Below the pieces are notes generated by a model. It worked only from the letters and a program-made list of their open reading frames with translations, was not told the origin of the DNA and did not search any database. From Humulus lupulus (Eukaryota > Streptophyta > Magnoliopsida > Rosales > Cannabaceae): DNA of 64,000 bases. Each line of letters opens with the position of its first letter. The stretch's first letter is position 1. The position numbers were made by a program, and so were the translations under genes. The DNA is taken from contig NC_084795.1 of assembly GCF_963169125.1 (NCBI RefSeq), positions 256,799,042 through 256,863,041 of the forward strand, in the 5' to 3' direction. Below, one piece after another: positions 44,426 to 56,067 of this stretch.

Positions 44426-45678
44426 TGAACACAATAAAAAGACAGTGCAAAAACAATTAAGAGCACAACGAATTTTTACAAGGTTCAAAAACCCTTTCAG
44501 ATAACCTACTCCTTGAGGCCACACCCAGAGAATAGAACCAATTAATAAAGAATCACAAGTACAAAATATTGACTTAAACAAAACAAGACTTCCTCTTGAG
44601 ATTTGCTGCAACTTTGTTGTACTTCTCTTCACTAATCTGATCTTGATTGAAATGCTCAACCACTTGAACTCCCTTCAATGGCCAGCGAGTGCTTGCATCC
44701 TCCCGACACAAGGCTTGTAAAAATCCTCTCCTGGAGACTTATAAAAACTATGTTCAAATTACAACATGTATTCACTCATGAAAGTGGTATAAACTTACCA
44801 CAAAAATTAAACACTCATTTTCTCACAAGACCATGTGAATACTATGATCTTGAATACAAATAAGGAACTCTCACAAATATTACAATTCACTCATAAACTA
44901 TGCACCAACGAGTTCACCTTTTCTCAAAGTTAGAGACCAATGTATAGAGTCAATTTCGTGCTCATAAAGGCTGAGAATGAATCTCCTAATAAAAGCAAGA
45001 ATATTTGAAGATATTCTTGATTGATGAAGAATTGCCTTTTTTAGAAGATGTTGATTCGACAGTTACAATCTTGGTGGACGCAGCTAATACCTGTGTCGGA
45101 TCAAAATGCTCAAGATAGAAATAATAATTAATGACATCAAAGATTCACTTTCCTTAATTTTATAATTATGAGCTGTACGAAAATTTAAAGTCAAATATTC
45201 CATAAACGACTTTGAGTAAGTACTGAATATTTGCTTTAAATAAACAAGATATATCTTCCCTTTATAATCAAATTATGATGAAATTAAGCTAAATAAGGAA
45301 GCTAAGAAATTCGAAAATCACAAGAAATGGAAAGTGATATTCCGAAAATCACAAGAAATGGAAAGTAAAAATTAATTAAAAAGATATTTCTATAAAATAT
45401 GCCAATTTTAGGATTTATAATCTCCCCCTTTGGCAATCTTATAGATAAGGCATATCTATTTTTTAAAAGATCCCTGCATAAAACAAGTGAGTGCTTAAAG
45501 TCACAAGAGTCACAAAATGACTTCCCCTGCCAAAAATAACCAAAGCACATGAAAAAAACAATGAGCAACTCCAGGTCAAACAACATAAACAAAGCACCAA
45601 AAATAGAGTTACTCTCTCCCCCTCATTGTTTAAGAAAATGCCAAAGAACAAATGAAACAAAAACAAAGACACTTTTAG
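44426..45678 (-). mobile_element. Copia-like LTR and 3' internal fragment
   Basis: TCTCCCCCTTTGGCAA at 45421-45436 is, on the - strand, TTGCCAAAGGGGGAGA, the PPT form common in SIRE/Tork-type Copia elements. Left of it (44426-45420) would be the 3' LTR, cut by element D; its other edge may be near 18485. Right of it (45437-45678), the - strand has the T-rich sequence expected upstream of such a PPT, including a second tract AATGAGGGGGAGAGA. There is no coding frame and the exact LTR ends are not found. Confidence 0.55.
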
Positions 45679-47835
45679 TGTAATTCCCTAAACTCCAGGG
45701 ACCGTTACGGTGTGCCTTATAAACAGTGCTAAACTCGTTAATCGAGTCATTTGGCCAAAATCGTGTAACTAAGTATGATTAGTAGTTTAGGGAATAAAAA
45801 TTCCAGTTAAGATATAACGTTTCTTTAGAACGTTTACTGTATACATTGGGATCCCAAAAATATAATTTAAAGGTCTATTATAAGAAAATATTTATAACCA
45901 GCCAATCTAAGCGGCAAAACAGGGTTTAACCCTAGTTCCTCTTTCAACCCTCGGCCGTGGCAGTCGAGCAGCCGCATATGTACACATCGTCACCTAAGCT
46001 CTTCAACTCAAGGATGATCCAGCTTTCTTTTGCCTTTACCTGCACCACATAGCACCTGTGAGCCGAAGCCCAGCAAGAAAACTTAATATGCTCATAAACA
46101 GTAATAACATGTCATCAAATCATACAGCGCATGCCTAGCAAATATTGCCCTATTCAAGCAGGCAAATAAGTTCACGTAATGATGGGTATCCAGGATAAGG
46201 AATCCTACCCTCCTGAGTGGGTGATTATCAAGTCAATCCTAATAAGATAAGTGATTTAACACTGGCGGTTCCGGTAACCATGCTGGGCTTATAGCCCTAA
46301 ACAGAAGACTGAAAGTTGTAAAAGTCACTAAGGTAGGTTTTGTTCCCTTTATAAATAAGTGATCCTTTCACTAGCTTAAACAAGGTAGGTATCTGGTGAA
46401 ACAGTCCCCAACATAAACCTACTGAGTGACCACAGGGTCACCAACATGGGATTCTGCTCCCTTAGCCATGTGACAAAACAGTTACCTAGGCCTTTGGCCC
46501 TGGCCCTGAGTAACTAGTCCTAGACTAGTCAAGCGCTTATAATTTTCATTGACCTTCAGGTTGGTCCAGCGTTAATGCTCTTAGAGTCATTCAACGCTGA
46601 TATCGATTAGATCTAATCTTTTCTTGGCTCTGTGTTCATGACTCTCATGCTGTTTCTGACTCTCGGGTCAGTAAAACGCGACCAATGCCGATTCTGAATA
46701 GTCAGTGCCATACACAAGTAAGCAATGCTACTAAGCATATATCACATGTCAAATATCCAAATACAGGGCATTCAGCATGCTTACTTAACAATTGCTAGCA
46801 TAACTAGGATCATGCATAAACACAGAGACTCAAGCTTTGATCAATCTCATATTCAATATTCATGGCATGCCTTAATCACATGTTTCTCGTGCATCACATG
46901 CATCACATTTAACCACTCGACATGCCTCAATAATAACCATGCATGTCATATATATAGGGTGCAGTTTTCTTACCTCTGGTTCGAGCGAGAATTAGAATAA
47001 GAACGACCCTCGAGAACGATCAACCCTTTTGATTCCTTAGAAGTTACCTAATCATAACCAATTATAACCTCCATTAATGAAAATAAAAATAATAGGATCT
47101 CGACCCAAACCCTACTCTCGGGACCCCAAAATATACCCACACGTTTAGTAGATTCGATCCCGGGCCTTAAGGATTGAAACCCCGAGCCAAAAACCCTTAA
47201 AAACACACAAAACGGGATTCTGATGAAATAGTGTAGTGACCCAGCACTCTTTCCAGAACCAAAAGTCCCAAAACCACCCTGAGTTGCGCTGTAGCGCCCC
47301 CTAGTGGGTGCTATAGCACTACACTCAGCCAGAAAGTGCCTTGAAACTTTCTCCTTCGACTCCTCCATTCCCAACTTGATTCCAATGCTTCCAAACATGA
47401 AATTAAGTCCCAAATGAACCCTAAAACCATCCCCACATTTCCTAGGCATCACAACCCCTAGAACCCTAGCCAAAAACATCCATTGAAACTAAACTTTCCA
47501 ACTCACAAACCAACTGAAACTCAAGTGGAAAAACAGAGCAAGAACTAATGTTTTTATAGTTAGAAACTCACCTTAGTCCCAGCTTAGCCTCCTCGTCAAT
47601 GGTAGACCATAACCCAAAACCCTCACAGCTTGGTTCCTCAAAAAGAGTTTGAGAATTCAAAGAGAAAAATGAAGGAAAACCATCAGGAGGAGAAGATGAG
47701 CAATACTCTGTTTTCTACAGCTTTCTACATCCTTAATGGTTAATATAAATCCTTTAGGGTGAAAAGACCTAGATGCCCTCAAGTCTAAATAAATGCCTGA
47801 AAAATCGTCATTTTGCTGCCTATCTCGTTAATTAT
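45679..47835. repeat. Chromovirus-type LTR fragment of another family
   Basis: It starts TGTAATTCCCTAAACTCC, followed by blocks matching the D LTR in order (CTCGTTAATCGAG; GAGCCGAAGCCCAGCAAGAAAAC at 46058). It is cut by element F at 47835. There is no PBS or PPT beside its start, so it is a solo LTR or a truncated end. The ORFs inside are not genes. A small hexamer-like repetition (GTCGCAGC-free, CCTAGTGGGTGCTATAGC near 47300) has no clear meaning. Confidence 0.5.
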
Positions 47836-48049
47836 TGTTTACCCAAAAAACGGTTGCTGATGATGTGGCGAGAATTTCTCACACGTGGTTGACACGTGGC
47901 GAAAGTACTCCTCGACTATCAACTAGAAGCACATCACATCGTCAAGGTTAATTTTTGATACAACCAGGCTGGTCGTATAACCTAATTTATCTCCTTCTTA
48001 AGTTGTAATCTTATAATAACTGCATTGAGAATTTCTTCATTATTATCTT
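47836..48049 (+). repeat. 5' LTR of element F, left piece
   Basis: TGTTTACCC start with block order as in LTR A (CTGATGATGTGGC, CACGTGG, CAACCAGGCTGGTCG, TAATCTTATAATAACTGCATTGAGAATTTC). It breaks at ATCTT, where E inserted, and continues at 60424. Confidence 0.88.
48045..48049. repeat. Target-site duplication of element E (left)
   Basis: ATCTT here and at 60419-60423. Confidence 0.9.
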
Positions 48050-48813
48050 TGTACGCCCTGATTTTCCCACGGGCTAATTAGCAGGCCGAACTTCGGACTA
48101 ATCATGGTGAGTCCATAAACATCCCCCAGGTCGGATCTCCTGTCTTGAGGTCGTACCCCCCTTAGCTCGAGGAATCCTCGAGGACTCGCCAAGATTCCCA
48201 AGACGGGAGCAAGGAATCGGAAGGCCGAAGGTCAGGTCAGGTGCACAGCTCGTGGTACGAGCTAGATATGGAGGCTACGACCCCTTGTAAAGTCAACACA
48301 CGCAAGATAAACGTGCATATATCTGACATCACGTGTCTGATATCTCCCTGACTTCTCGGACACGCTGCAAGAACGTGCGTGTTCAGACACCCACGGCTGG
48401 GTTGGGCCGTGCGGCCCATTATCTCCTTACCTATCGATTTGACTATACTTATGTGTCAGGTTTAGGAATTAATCATGAATGTCACAGAGTTGATATGACA
48501 AATAAGAAGGTCACGGGATGACCTCCTTACCAACTTCCAGGTGCCTTCTCCTATAAATATGGAGACCCTGGGAGTTGATAAGGGTTGGAACAAATAGTCT
48601 CTGGAGAGATATACTTTGTAACCAAATACCCAGAATATATCAATAATATTGACTAGTGGAGTAGAAGGATTTTAACCTTTGAACCACTTAAAAACGTGTC
48701 TCGAGTCACCTATTTCATTCACTAAGATCTTATATCTGTTACGGTTCTATATTTGGCACTAATCCTCTTCTCTCTTTCTCTTAATTACCTGTTGGCGAAG
48801 AACCGCGTCAACA
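48050..48813 (+). repeat. 5' LTR of element E
   Basis: TGTACGCCCTGATTTTCCC to CGCGTCAACA, with TATAAATA at 48552-48559. Contains a GAGGAATCCTCGAGGACTC inverted repeat near 48169. The ORFs inside recur in the 3' LTR. Confidence 0.94.
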
Positions 48814-48816
48814 GTT

Positions 48817-48834
48817 TGGTGCTTTCATTGAGAG
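48817..48834 (+). other. Primer-binding site of element E
   Basis: TGGTGCTTTCATTGAGAG, three bases after the LTR. Confidence 0.85.
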
Positions 48835-48868
48835 CAAGTTTGATTAGTGCTGCTACAAACATCCAACT

Positions 48869-51120
48869 ATGGTGACTACTCGATCCAGGCATGGCAACGA
48901 GACAGAACAACATGATGGGCAGGAGGCTCATCATACCGCCATCCCTGATGAACAAATTCCTGAAGTCCAGCAGCGGCCAGGAAAGCAGCCGGCAGGCCAA
49001 GACGATACTGGTAGTTCAGCGCCCCGGCCACCTAATCCGAACCCGTGTTATTATATTGCGGTGGAGATGGAGAACGCTCAGCTGAGGAGCCAGTTAGCAA
49101 CTACTAGTCAGCAAATCCAGGATATCCTGGCCCGATTACCCCCTCTCACAACCAACGTTAACGTTGGAGAGAGGCAAGGTGAGGCTCCTAAGTCTCGCTG
49201 AGGTAATCGGTCCAGGCATAGCCGTTCGGATAGACTTCCAGCAGCCAACTCCACCCCTTCATCGCATCATCGAGATGCAAACTTCGGGGAAATGCCTGGG
49301 ACCAGACAACAGCAATACAGTCGTTCGGTTAGGACGTCGACTCCTAGCTCTCAACCATCCTCGAGGACGCCTAGGAGAGCTCGAGGAAATTCCCAGAGGA
49401 GATCCGGGGAGGGCCCACGACGTCAGCCCGCCCCCGAAGACCGTCTTGCGCCTCGTCCAGATCGCCCGGCGCGGGACAAGCAAGTTGGCAGGGCCGAAAG
49501 GCCCCCACCAAATTTGATCCGTCCAGACGGAACCAGGATCCTTTCTCCAGTCAGGCATCCTCCATCTCCGATCAGATATCCGTCTCCTCCTCAGCCCGTC
49601 CGAGACATCCCAGCTTACGGGAGTAGTAGGAGAAACCCACCATCAGCGGGACCTTCCCGGCGTAGCAGGGCACCGGAAGAAAGCTCAGGTCCTCACCACC
49701 AAAGACGGACTCCAAGCCTATCCAGCAGGAGTCATTGGACCGGCAGTCGCCGGAGTGATCTCTCTGGAGGAGACCTACGTCAGCGACTAAGTTCGGCACA
49801 AAGCCACCAGACCACCCAGGGAGGCGACCATTGAGATCACCTCAACTCTCACAGAGAGGATCGAGCTAGAGATGGTAGTCAGGCTCGCTCGGGGGGGGGG
49901 GGGGGCGATCCGAAGTACGTAACGGAGGGAATGTCCCAAACAACCAATCTCAAGATAGGAGGGGCAATAACCCACCTAATATGTACAATGGATCCGGAGC
50001 TGTTGAACAGCCCCGGAATAACCAAGGATCTCAGGACCAAACCCTCGAGTGCCTAACTCAGATGGAGGAACTGATGAGGAAGCTCCTGTCAGAAAAGGAA
50101 AAAGACGAATATGATTCGGGAGACGAGATGGAACTCTTCGCCCCCAACATAGCAGTGACGGCATACTCATCTGGTTTCCGTATGCCTCACTTATCAAAGT
50201 TCAACGGGGACGGAGATTTGCCGGATCATTTAGGGTTGTTCACCACCCTAATGATGGCCCATAACATTGGCCCGGAGCTGAGATGCTTGATCTTCCCTTC
50301 CACACTGACCGGACCTGCCAGACAGTGGTTCAAGAAAAGTAAAAGACAGTCAATCAGCTCCTAGAAGACCTTCTCAGCTGACTTCAAAAGGGCATTCCAC
50401 GCCTCCCAGGCCGCCCGTGTTCAGGCTGACTCCCTGGCCAATGTGAGACAGTAGCCCGGTGAGACGCTGAAGGCCTACCTGAGCAGATTCGCAAACTTCG
50501 CTGCCCGAGCTAGGGACGCGGATGAAAGCTCCAAGATCATGGCTATGAGAACCGGAATCCTTGTCGGAGGAGATCTCTGGAAGGATATACAAAAGAAGGG
50601 ATTCAGTTCGGTCAACGAATTCCTTAATAGGGCCCAAGAATGGATTAACTTGGAAGAAGCTGAAGCCTCAGCCGTGGGAACCAGCCAGGTTCCCGAGCAG
50701 CCCGCTGGAGTGGGGACGGAGGTCGTGGTAGCGACCCCAGACGTCACACAGAAAAACCAGCCCGATGGAGGCAAAAGAAAGGGGAATGGCGAAAACAATC
50801 AGCACGGCCAAAAGATGAATAAGTCTGTAGACAAGTTCAAGCCCATGTTTGCGATTTATACCGAACTCACCCAGTCAAGGGAAAGTATTTTCTTGGCCAA
50901 CTCTACTCGGGTCCCCTGGAAGAGGCCGGAACCATTGAAACACCACAAGGGAAAGAGAGACACTTCCAAATTCTGTCGTTTTCATAACGACATCGGACAC
51001 AATACCGACGATTGCAGGCATCTCAAAGATGAGATAGAGACTCTCATCCGAGCCGGCCCCTTGGCTCAATACTCACGGGACAGGGTTCCAGCGAGTCGAC
51101 CTGCTCCGGAAGCCCCGGCC
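48869..51120 (+). pseudogene. Element E Gag
   Basis: It starts MVTTRSRHGN. An Arg/Pro/Ser-rich first third is read in frame 2 with TGA at 49199-49201 and 49832-49834. A run of 15 G at 49891-49905 marks a frame change to frame 1. The Gag core is at 50150-50640 (MPHLSKFNGDGDLPDHLG, GETLKAYLSRFANFAARA), with TAG at 50362-50364 and 50452-50454. The zinc-knuckle-like CRFHNDIGHNTDDC (50974-51015) is CX2HX4HX4C. Several stops stand where relatives have Arg or Gln codons. Broken copy. Confidence 0.9.
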
Positions 51121-51790
51121 AATCAGCCCGGGTCTTGGATAGATCAAGACGTCCCTCCTCCCGTGGTCAGAGGAGAGATATCCACCATCTCTGGAGGTCC
51201 GCATATGGCTGGCACGAGCAGAGGCGCTCAGAAGAGATACGTGAATGAACTAAAAGCCCACAACGAAGTGGAGTTCGTCCCGGAGCAGCGTCAGTCAAAA
51301 CAGCAACGATTAGAGAAGCAACCGATCACTTTTACGGAGGAAGATGCAGGCCATGTCCAGTTCCCTCACAATGACCCCTTGGTTGTAGCAGTCCAGCTCG
51401 CCAACCGGAAAGTAAGAAGGGTGCTGATGGACAACGGGAGTTCGGTGAACCTTTTATTCCGATCCACCTTAGAGAAGATGGGTCTGACTGTCGCCGATCT
51501 AAAGGCAACCTCCATGATGTTGTATGGTTTTTTAGGAGAAAGATCGGCAGCGATAGGGACGATCGAGCTGGTGATCACCCTGGGAGAAGAGTCTCGGACA
51601 GTCTCTAAACTACTTGAGTTCGTGGTCATTGACTGCTCCACTGCCTACAATGCCATTTTGGGCTAACCTACCCTCATAGCTTTCGAGGCTATCACTTCCA
51701 TTCGACACCTCGCCATGAAATTCCATACTTCAACAGGAATCTGCACCATCAAGGGCGATCAGCTCGCGGCCAGGGAATGCTACAGCATTT
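51121..51790 (+). pseudogene. Element E protease
   Basis: VLMDNGSSVNLLFRSTLEKM at 51421-51480 carries the active site in the DNGS form, as in B. The C-terminal half reads VIDCSTAYNAILG and is cut by TAA at 51664-51666 just after the ILG motif. The frame then continues into RT unchanged. Confidence 0.88.
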
Positions 51791-53439
51791 CCATGAAGGG
51801 AAAGTCTAAACCCGGGCAGTTGGCAATGGCCATTCAGGGCGAAGAGGAATCTCAGGAACCCTTGGTGGATCCTGAGATTGAAAAACCTCAGAGCGCCAAA
51901 GAGGAAAAGGTCGCCTTGAGTGAAGACATTGACCCCCGAGTAGGCGAAGATAGATCCGAGCTCCAGGCTATTGAGGAGCTTGAGGAGGTGAACCTTGATC
52001 CACAAAATCCATCACGGATGGTCAAGCTCGGGAAAAACCTCTGTAACGAGAGGAAGATGGAGTTGATTATGTTTCTTCTGGCTAATTTAGATGAATTCGC
52101 ATGGTCGCACGAGGACATGGTAGGGATCAGCCCGAGTGTCATCATGCACACGCTCCACCAGGATAAAAGCGTTCCTGCCAAATCTCAGAAGCAAAGACAT
52201 TTAGGAACAACCCGAGCTGAAGCCCTAGAAGAAGAAGTGACCCGACTCAAAAAATGTGGCTTTATCCGTGAAGCCAAATTTCCAATTTGGGTCGCCAATC
52301 CCGTGCTAGTTCCAAAGCCCAACGGGAAATGGCGGACCTCCATTGGCTTCTCCGACCTGAATAAGGCCTGCCCCAAGGATTGTTTTCCATTGCCAAGGAT
52401 CGATCAGCTGGTTGATGCCACGGCGGGGCACGAGCTCATGTCCTTTATGGACGCGTACTCAGGCTACAATCTGATCATGATGAATCCGGCGGACCAGGAG
52501 CACACCAGCTTCATGACCCCGACTAATGTCTATTGCTACAAGGTCATACCGTTCGGTCTGAAGAACGCCGGAGCTACCTACCAAAGGCTAGAAAATAGAA
52601 TGTTCGCGGACCAGATCGGAAAAAACATGGAAGTGTACATTGATGACATGCTTGTCAAGTCAAAGACTGCCGACAACCATGTTTCCGACCTGGAAGAATG
52701 TTTTAACATACTACGAGAATATGGCATGAGGCTCAATCCTCAGAAATGCACTTTTGGTGTCGCATCTAGGAAATTCTTGGGGTTCATAGTTAATACCCGA
52801 GGAATCGAAGCAAACCCCGACAAGATCAGGTCACTGCTCGAGCTTCCTTCGCCTAGGTCGCGGAAAGATGTCCAGGGCTTGACAGGGAGAGTGGCCGCAC
52901 TGAACCGGTTTATTTCCAAGTCAACCGATAAGTGTTTGCCCTTCTACAACCTACTCCGAGGAAATAAGAAGTTTGACTGGACAGTAGAGTGCGAAAACGC
53001 ATTCCTCGACCTGAAGGTGCATCTGGCTGAACCGCCTGTGCTATCCAAGCCCAAGGCCGGCGAGCCTCTTTTTCTCTACCTAGCTGTCACTCAGGATGCA
53101 GCTAGCACCGTACTGGTACGAGAAGAGGACCAAGCTCAGAAGCCAGTCTACTACATCAGCAAGAGACTCCTCGGGGCAGAATCACGATACCGGCTGATGG
53201 AAAAACTGGCGTTCTGCCTAATTACGGCCTCGCGAAAGCTCAGGCCGTACTTCCAATCTCACTCGGTACACGTCATGACCGATCAACCTCTAAGGCCGGT
53301 TTTGCAAAAGCCTGAAGCATCGGGACGTTTGTTAAAGTGGGCGGTCGAACTCAGTCAGTTCAAGATTATCTATACTCCACGAACTGCCATAAAGAGACGG
53401 TCCTTGGCCGACTTTGTGGCAGAATGCACGGGATTCTAG
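51715..53439 (+). pseudogene. Element E reverse transcriptase and connection
   Basis: 574 open codons. RT motifs: LVPKPNGKWRTSIGFSDLN, SFMDAYSGYNLI, VIPFGLKNAGATYQRLEN, VYIDDMLVKSK (52634-52666), FLGFIVNTRGIEANPDKI. Then NLLRGNKKFDW, YLAVTQDAASTVLVREE and YISKRLLGAESRYRLMEKLA of the RNase H-like connection. LLKWAVELSQFKI and RSLADFVAECTGF lead to TAG 53437-53439. The segment IGFSDLN has Gly where A and B have Asp (DFTDLN), which would remove the first RT catalytic Asp. Confidence 0.9.
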
Positions 53440-54738
53440 GAGAATCCAGCGGAGGACTCATCTCAGCTCACCTCGCCCCAATCGTTATGGAAGATCTTTG
53501 TAGATGGTTCATCCAACGAAAACGGCTCCGGGGCCGGAATCATTCTGATATCCCCCGAGGGACATAGGTTCTACTCGGCGCTAAGGTTCGGGTTCAAGGC
53601 CTCCAACAATGAGGCGAAATACAAAGCTTTGCTGGCCGGCCTAAGGATAGCCAGGGAGTTAAAGGCGAGCTCCGTCCAGTGCTTCAGTGACTCCCAAATC
53701 GTGGTTAACCAGGTCTTGGGCGAGTATCAGGCACGAGGACCCAAGATGGCCGCCTATCTGGCGAAGGTAAAAGCCGAGTTGTCCATGTTGGGGCGAGGAT
53801 CGATCGAACAGATACCTCGAGAACAGAACACCAATGCAGATGCTCTTGCCAAGCTTGCCACCTTTGGAGAGACAGAGACCCTGGGGCTGGTGCCAATAGA
53901 ATTCTTGGAAAAACCAAGTATAGAAGGGTATCGGGCAGAGGTCGAGATGATCGACGCCAGGCCAACCTGGATAACCCCCATTCTCGAATATCTCGTCGAG
54001 GGCAAGCTGCCTGAGGGACATAATGATGCGCGGCGAGTCCTATATCAAGCTCCGAGATATACGACAGTCGATGGAGTGTTGTACCAACGTGGGCATTCTT
54101 TACCACTCCTCCGGTGCGTTCTTCCAAGTGAAGCGAAGGCCATCCTCCAGGAAATTCACGAAGGATTCTGCAGAGACCACACTGGGGGGCAAAGCTTGGC
54201 CTTAAAGGTTCTCAGGCAAGGTTATTACTGGCCGACTCTGTCCAAAGACTCGATCTCATATGTAAAAAAGTGCGACAAGTGCCAGCGATTCGCTGCAGTT
54301 GCCCGAGCTCCTCTAGTCGAGCTAAAAATGATCTCGGCCCCTTGGCCATTTACCGTTTGGGGAATAGACTTAGTGGGCGCCCTGCCCACTGGAAAGGGCG
54401 GGGTCCGTTACGCCGTGGTCGCCATCGACTACTTCACTAAGTGGGCCGAGGCAGAGCCGTTGGCAACAATCACGTCTAAAAAGGTGCTTGAATTAGTGAT
54501 TAAAAGCATCATCTGTCGCTTCGGCCTGCCGAAGAAGATCATCTCCGATAACGGCACTCAGTTCGACAGCGACCTATTCACTGAGTTCTGTGACAGGCAT
54601 GGAATTGTGAAAAGCTTCTCTTCCATGGCCTATTCTCAGGCGAACGGCCAGGTCGAGGCTGTCAACAAGACTCTAAAGGCGAGCCTCAAGAAAAGATTAG
54701 ACGAAGCAAAGGGAGTCTGGCCGGAACAGCTCCCCTAG
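53440..54738 (+). pseudogene. Element E second RNase H and integrase core
   Basis: The same frame as RT. RNase H: LWKIFVDGSSNE, then NNEAKYKALLAGL where A and B read AE(Y/H)EA; the Glu expected to be catalytic is Lys. CFSDSQIVVNQVLGEYQ and NTNADALAKLA keep the last two Asp. Integrase: IHEGFCRDHTGGQ to KCDKCQRF, WGIDLVGALPTG, IISDNGTQFDS, NGQVEAVNKTLKASL; HHCC and DDE all present. Ends at TAG 54736-54738. Confidence 0.9.
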
Positions 54739-55203
54739 GTCCTATGGGCATACCGGACCTCGCATCGGACTCCTACGGGTCATACTCCTTTCTCCCTAAC
54801 CTTCGGGAGTGAAGCAGTCCTCCCCGTGGAAGTTAAAGTTCTGTCGCATAGAGTCCAGTCCTACGACCAAGGTCGGAACCATGAGCTTCTATGCCATTCC
54901 CTAGACCTAGTTGACGAAAGGCGAGAGGATTCGCAACTCCAGCTTGCCCATTATCAGCAGAAGATCACTCGCTACTTTAACACCAAGGCCAGAAAACGCG
55001 CCTTTAGCGTTGGCGACTTGGTCCTAAGAAGAGTTTTCCTGGCCGGAAAAGATCCCAAAGATGGAGTCTTGGGACCGAACTGGGAAGGACCCTACCAGGT
55101 CATCGAAGTTATCAAGGAGGGAACTTATAAGTTATCTCGACTTGATGGAGGGACCGTCCCACGGACTTGGAACGCCATCCACTTAAAGAGATATTATCAA
55201 TGA
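54739..55203 (+). pseudogene. Element E integrase C-terminus
   Basis: Continues in the same frame after TAG: WAYRTSHRTPTGHTPFSLTF, then VGDLVLRRVF, GPNWEGPYQVIEV and KRYYQ at the end. There is no chromodomain. Confidence 0.88.
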
Positions 55204-55339
55204 TCCACTTGTAAGGCCTGGAAAGCCACTTTCTTTGTATTAATAAAAATAAGCTTTTTACGCATATTTGCAATTGTAATCTTAAAGTAACCACGAAAGA
55301 CCCTTTCCCAGTTACTTGAGGGGCATATGGTACCTAGAT

Positions 55340-55920
55340 ATAACCAGGTCTCCTTAACGACTTAGATGTTGATCCTTATCTAGGGATCGTTGCTCTTCCT
55401 AAAGAGCTCGAGATATGGATAGGGGTTAACGCTAACTAAGTCCTATCCTGCTTTTAACCGGGTCATAAAACTTAGAAGTTGATTTAAATCTATTTCTCCT
55501 TGTTCTTCTTAAAGAGCTTGAGATATGGATAAAAGTTAACACGAACTAAGTTTTCTAAATAAGTTCCTGGTTTTAACCAGGTCATAAAACTTAGAAGTTG
55601 ATTTAAATCTATTTCTCCTTGTTCTTCTTAAAGAGCTTGAGATATGGATAAAAGTTAACACGAACTAAGTTTTCTAAATAAGTTCCTGGTTTTAACCGGG
55701 TCATAAAACTTAGAAGTTGATTTAAATCTATTTCTCCTTGTTCTTCTTAAAGAGCTTGAGATATGGATAAAAGTTAACACGAACTAAGTTTTCTAAATAA
55801 GTTCCTGGTTTTAACTGGGTCATAAAACTTAGAAGTTAATGTAAATCCATTTATCGCTGTTCTTTTCAAAGAGCTCGAGATATAAATAGCGGTTAACACG
55901 AACTAAGTTTATCAAAAAGA
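55340..55920. repeat. 119-bp tandem array of element E
   Basis: The word TTTTAAC(C/T)(G/A)GGTCATAAAAC starts at 55452, 55571, 55690 and 55809: a strict 119-base period, three nearly identical copies plus a diverged copy at each end. Same relative place as the 70-bp array in B. No frame. Confidence 0.95.
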
Positions 55921-56067
55921 TATATATATTGAAGCCAAAAGCATGAAAAATATAAGTTAAAGGTGTAAGGAAAATTGTCTCGAGGTGAAAACACCTCATG
56001 CAAAGGTTACATAAAATACTTCAAAATATTCAAAGGCAAGAAAAGAAAAAAGAAGAGAAAAAGCGCC

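Noticed and set aside
49259..49558. - strand ORFs opposite E gag
   Set aside because: Shadow frames of the Arg/Pro-rich Gag segment.
55340..55920. CRISPR-like or bacterial repeat array
   Set aside because: Units are contiguous with no unique spacers, and the context is a plant retrotransposon.
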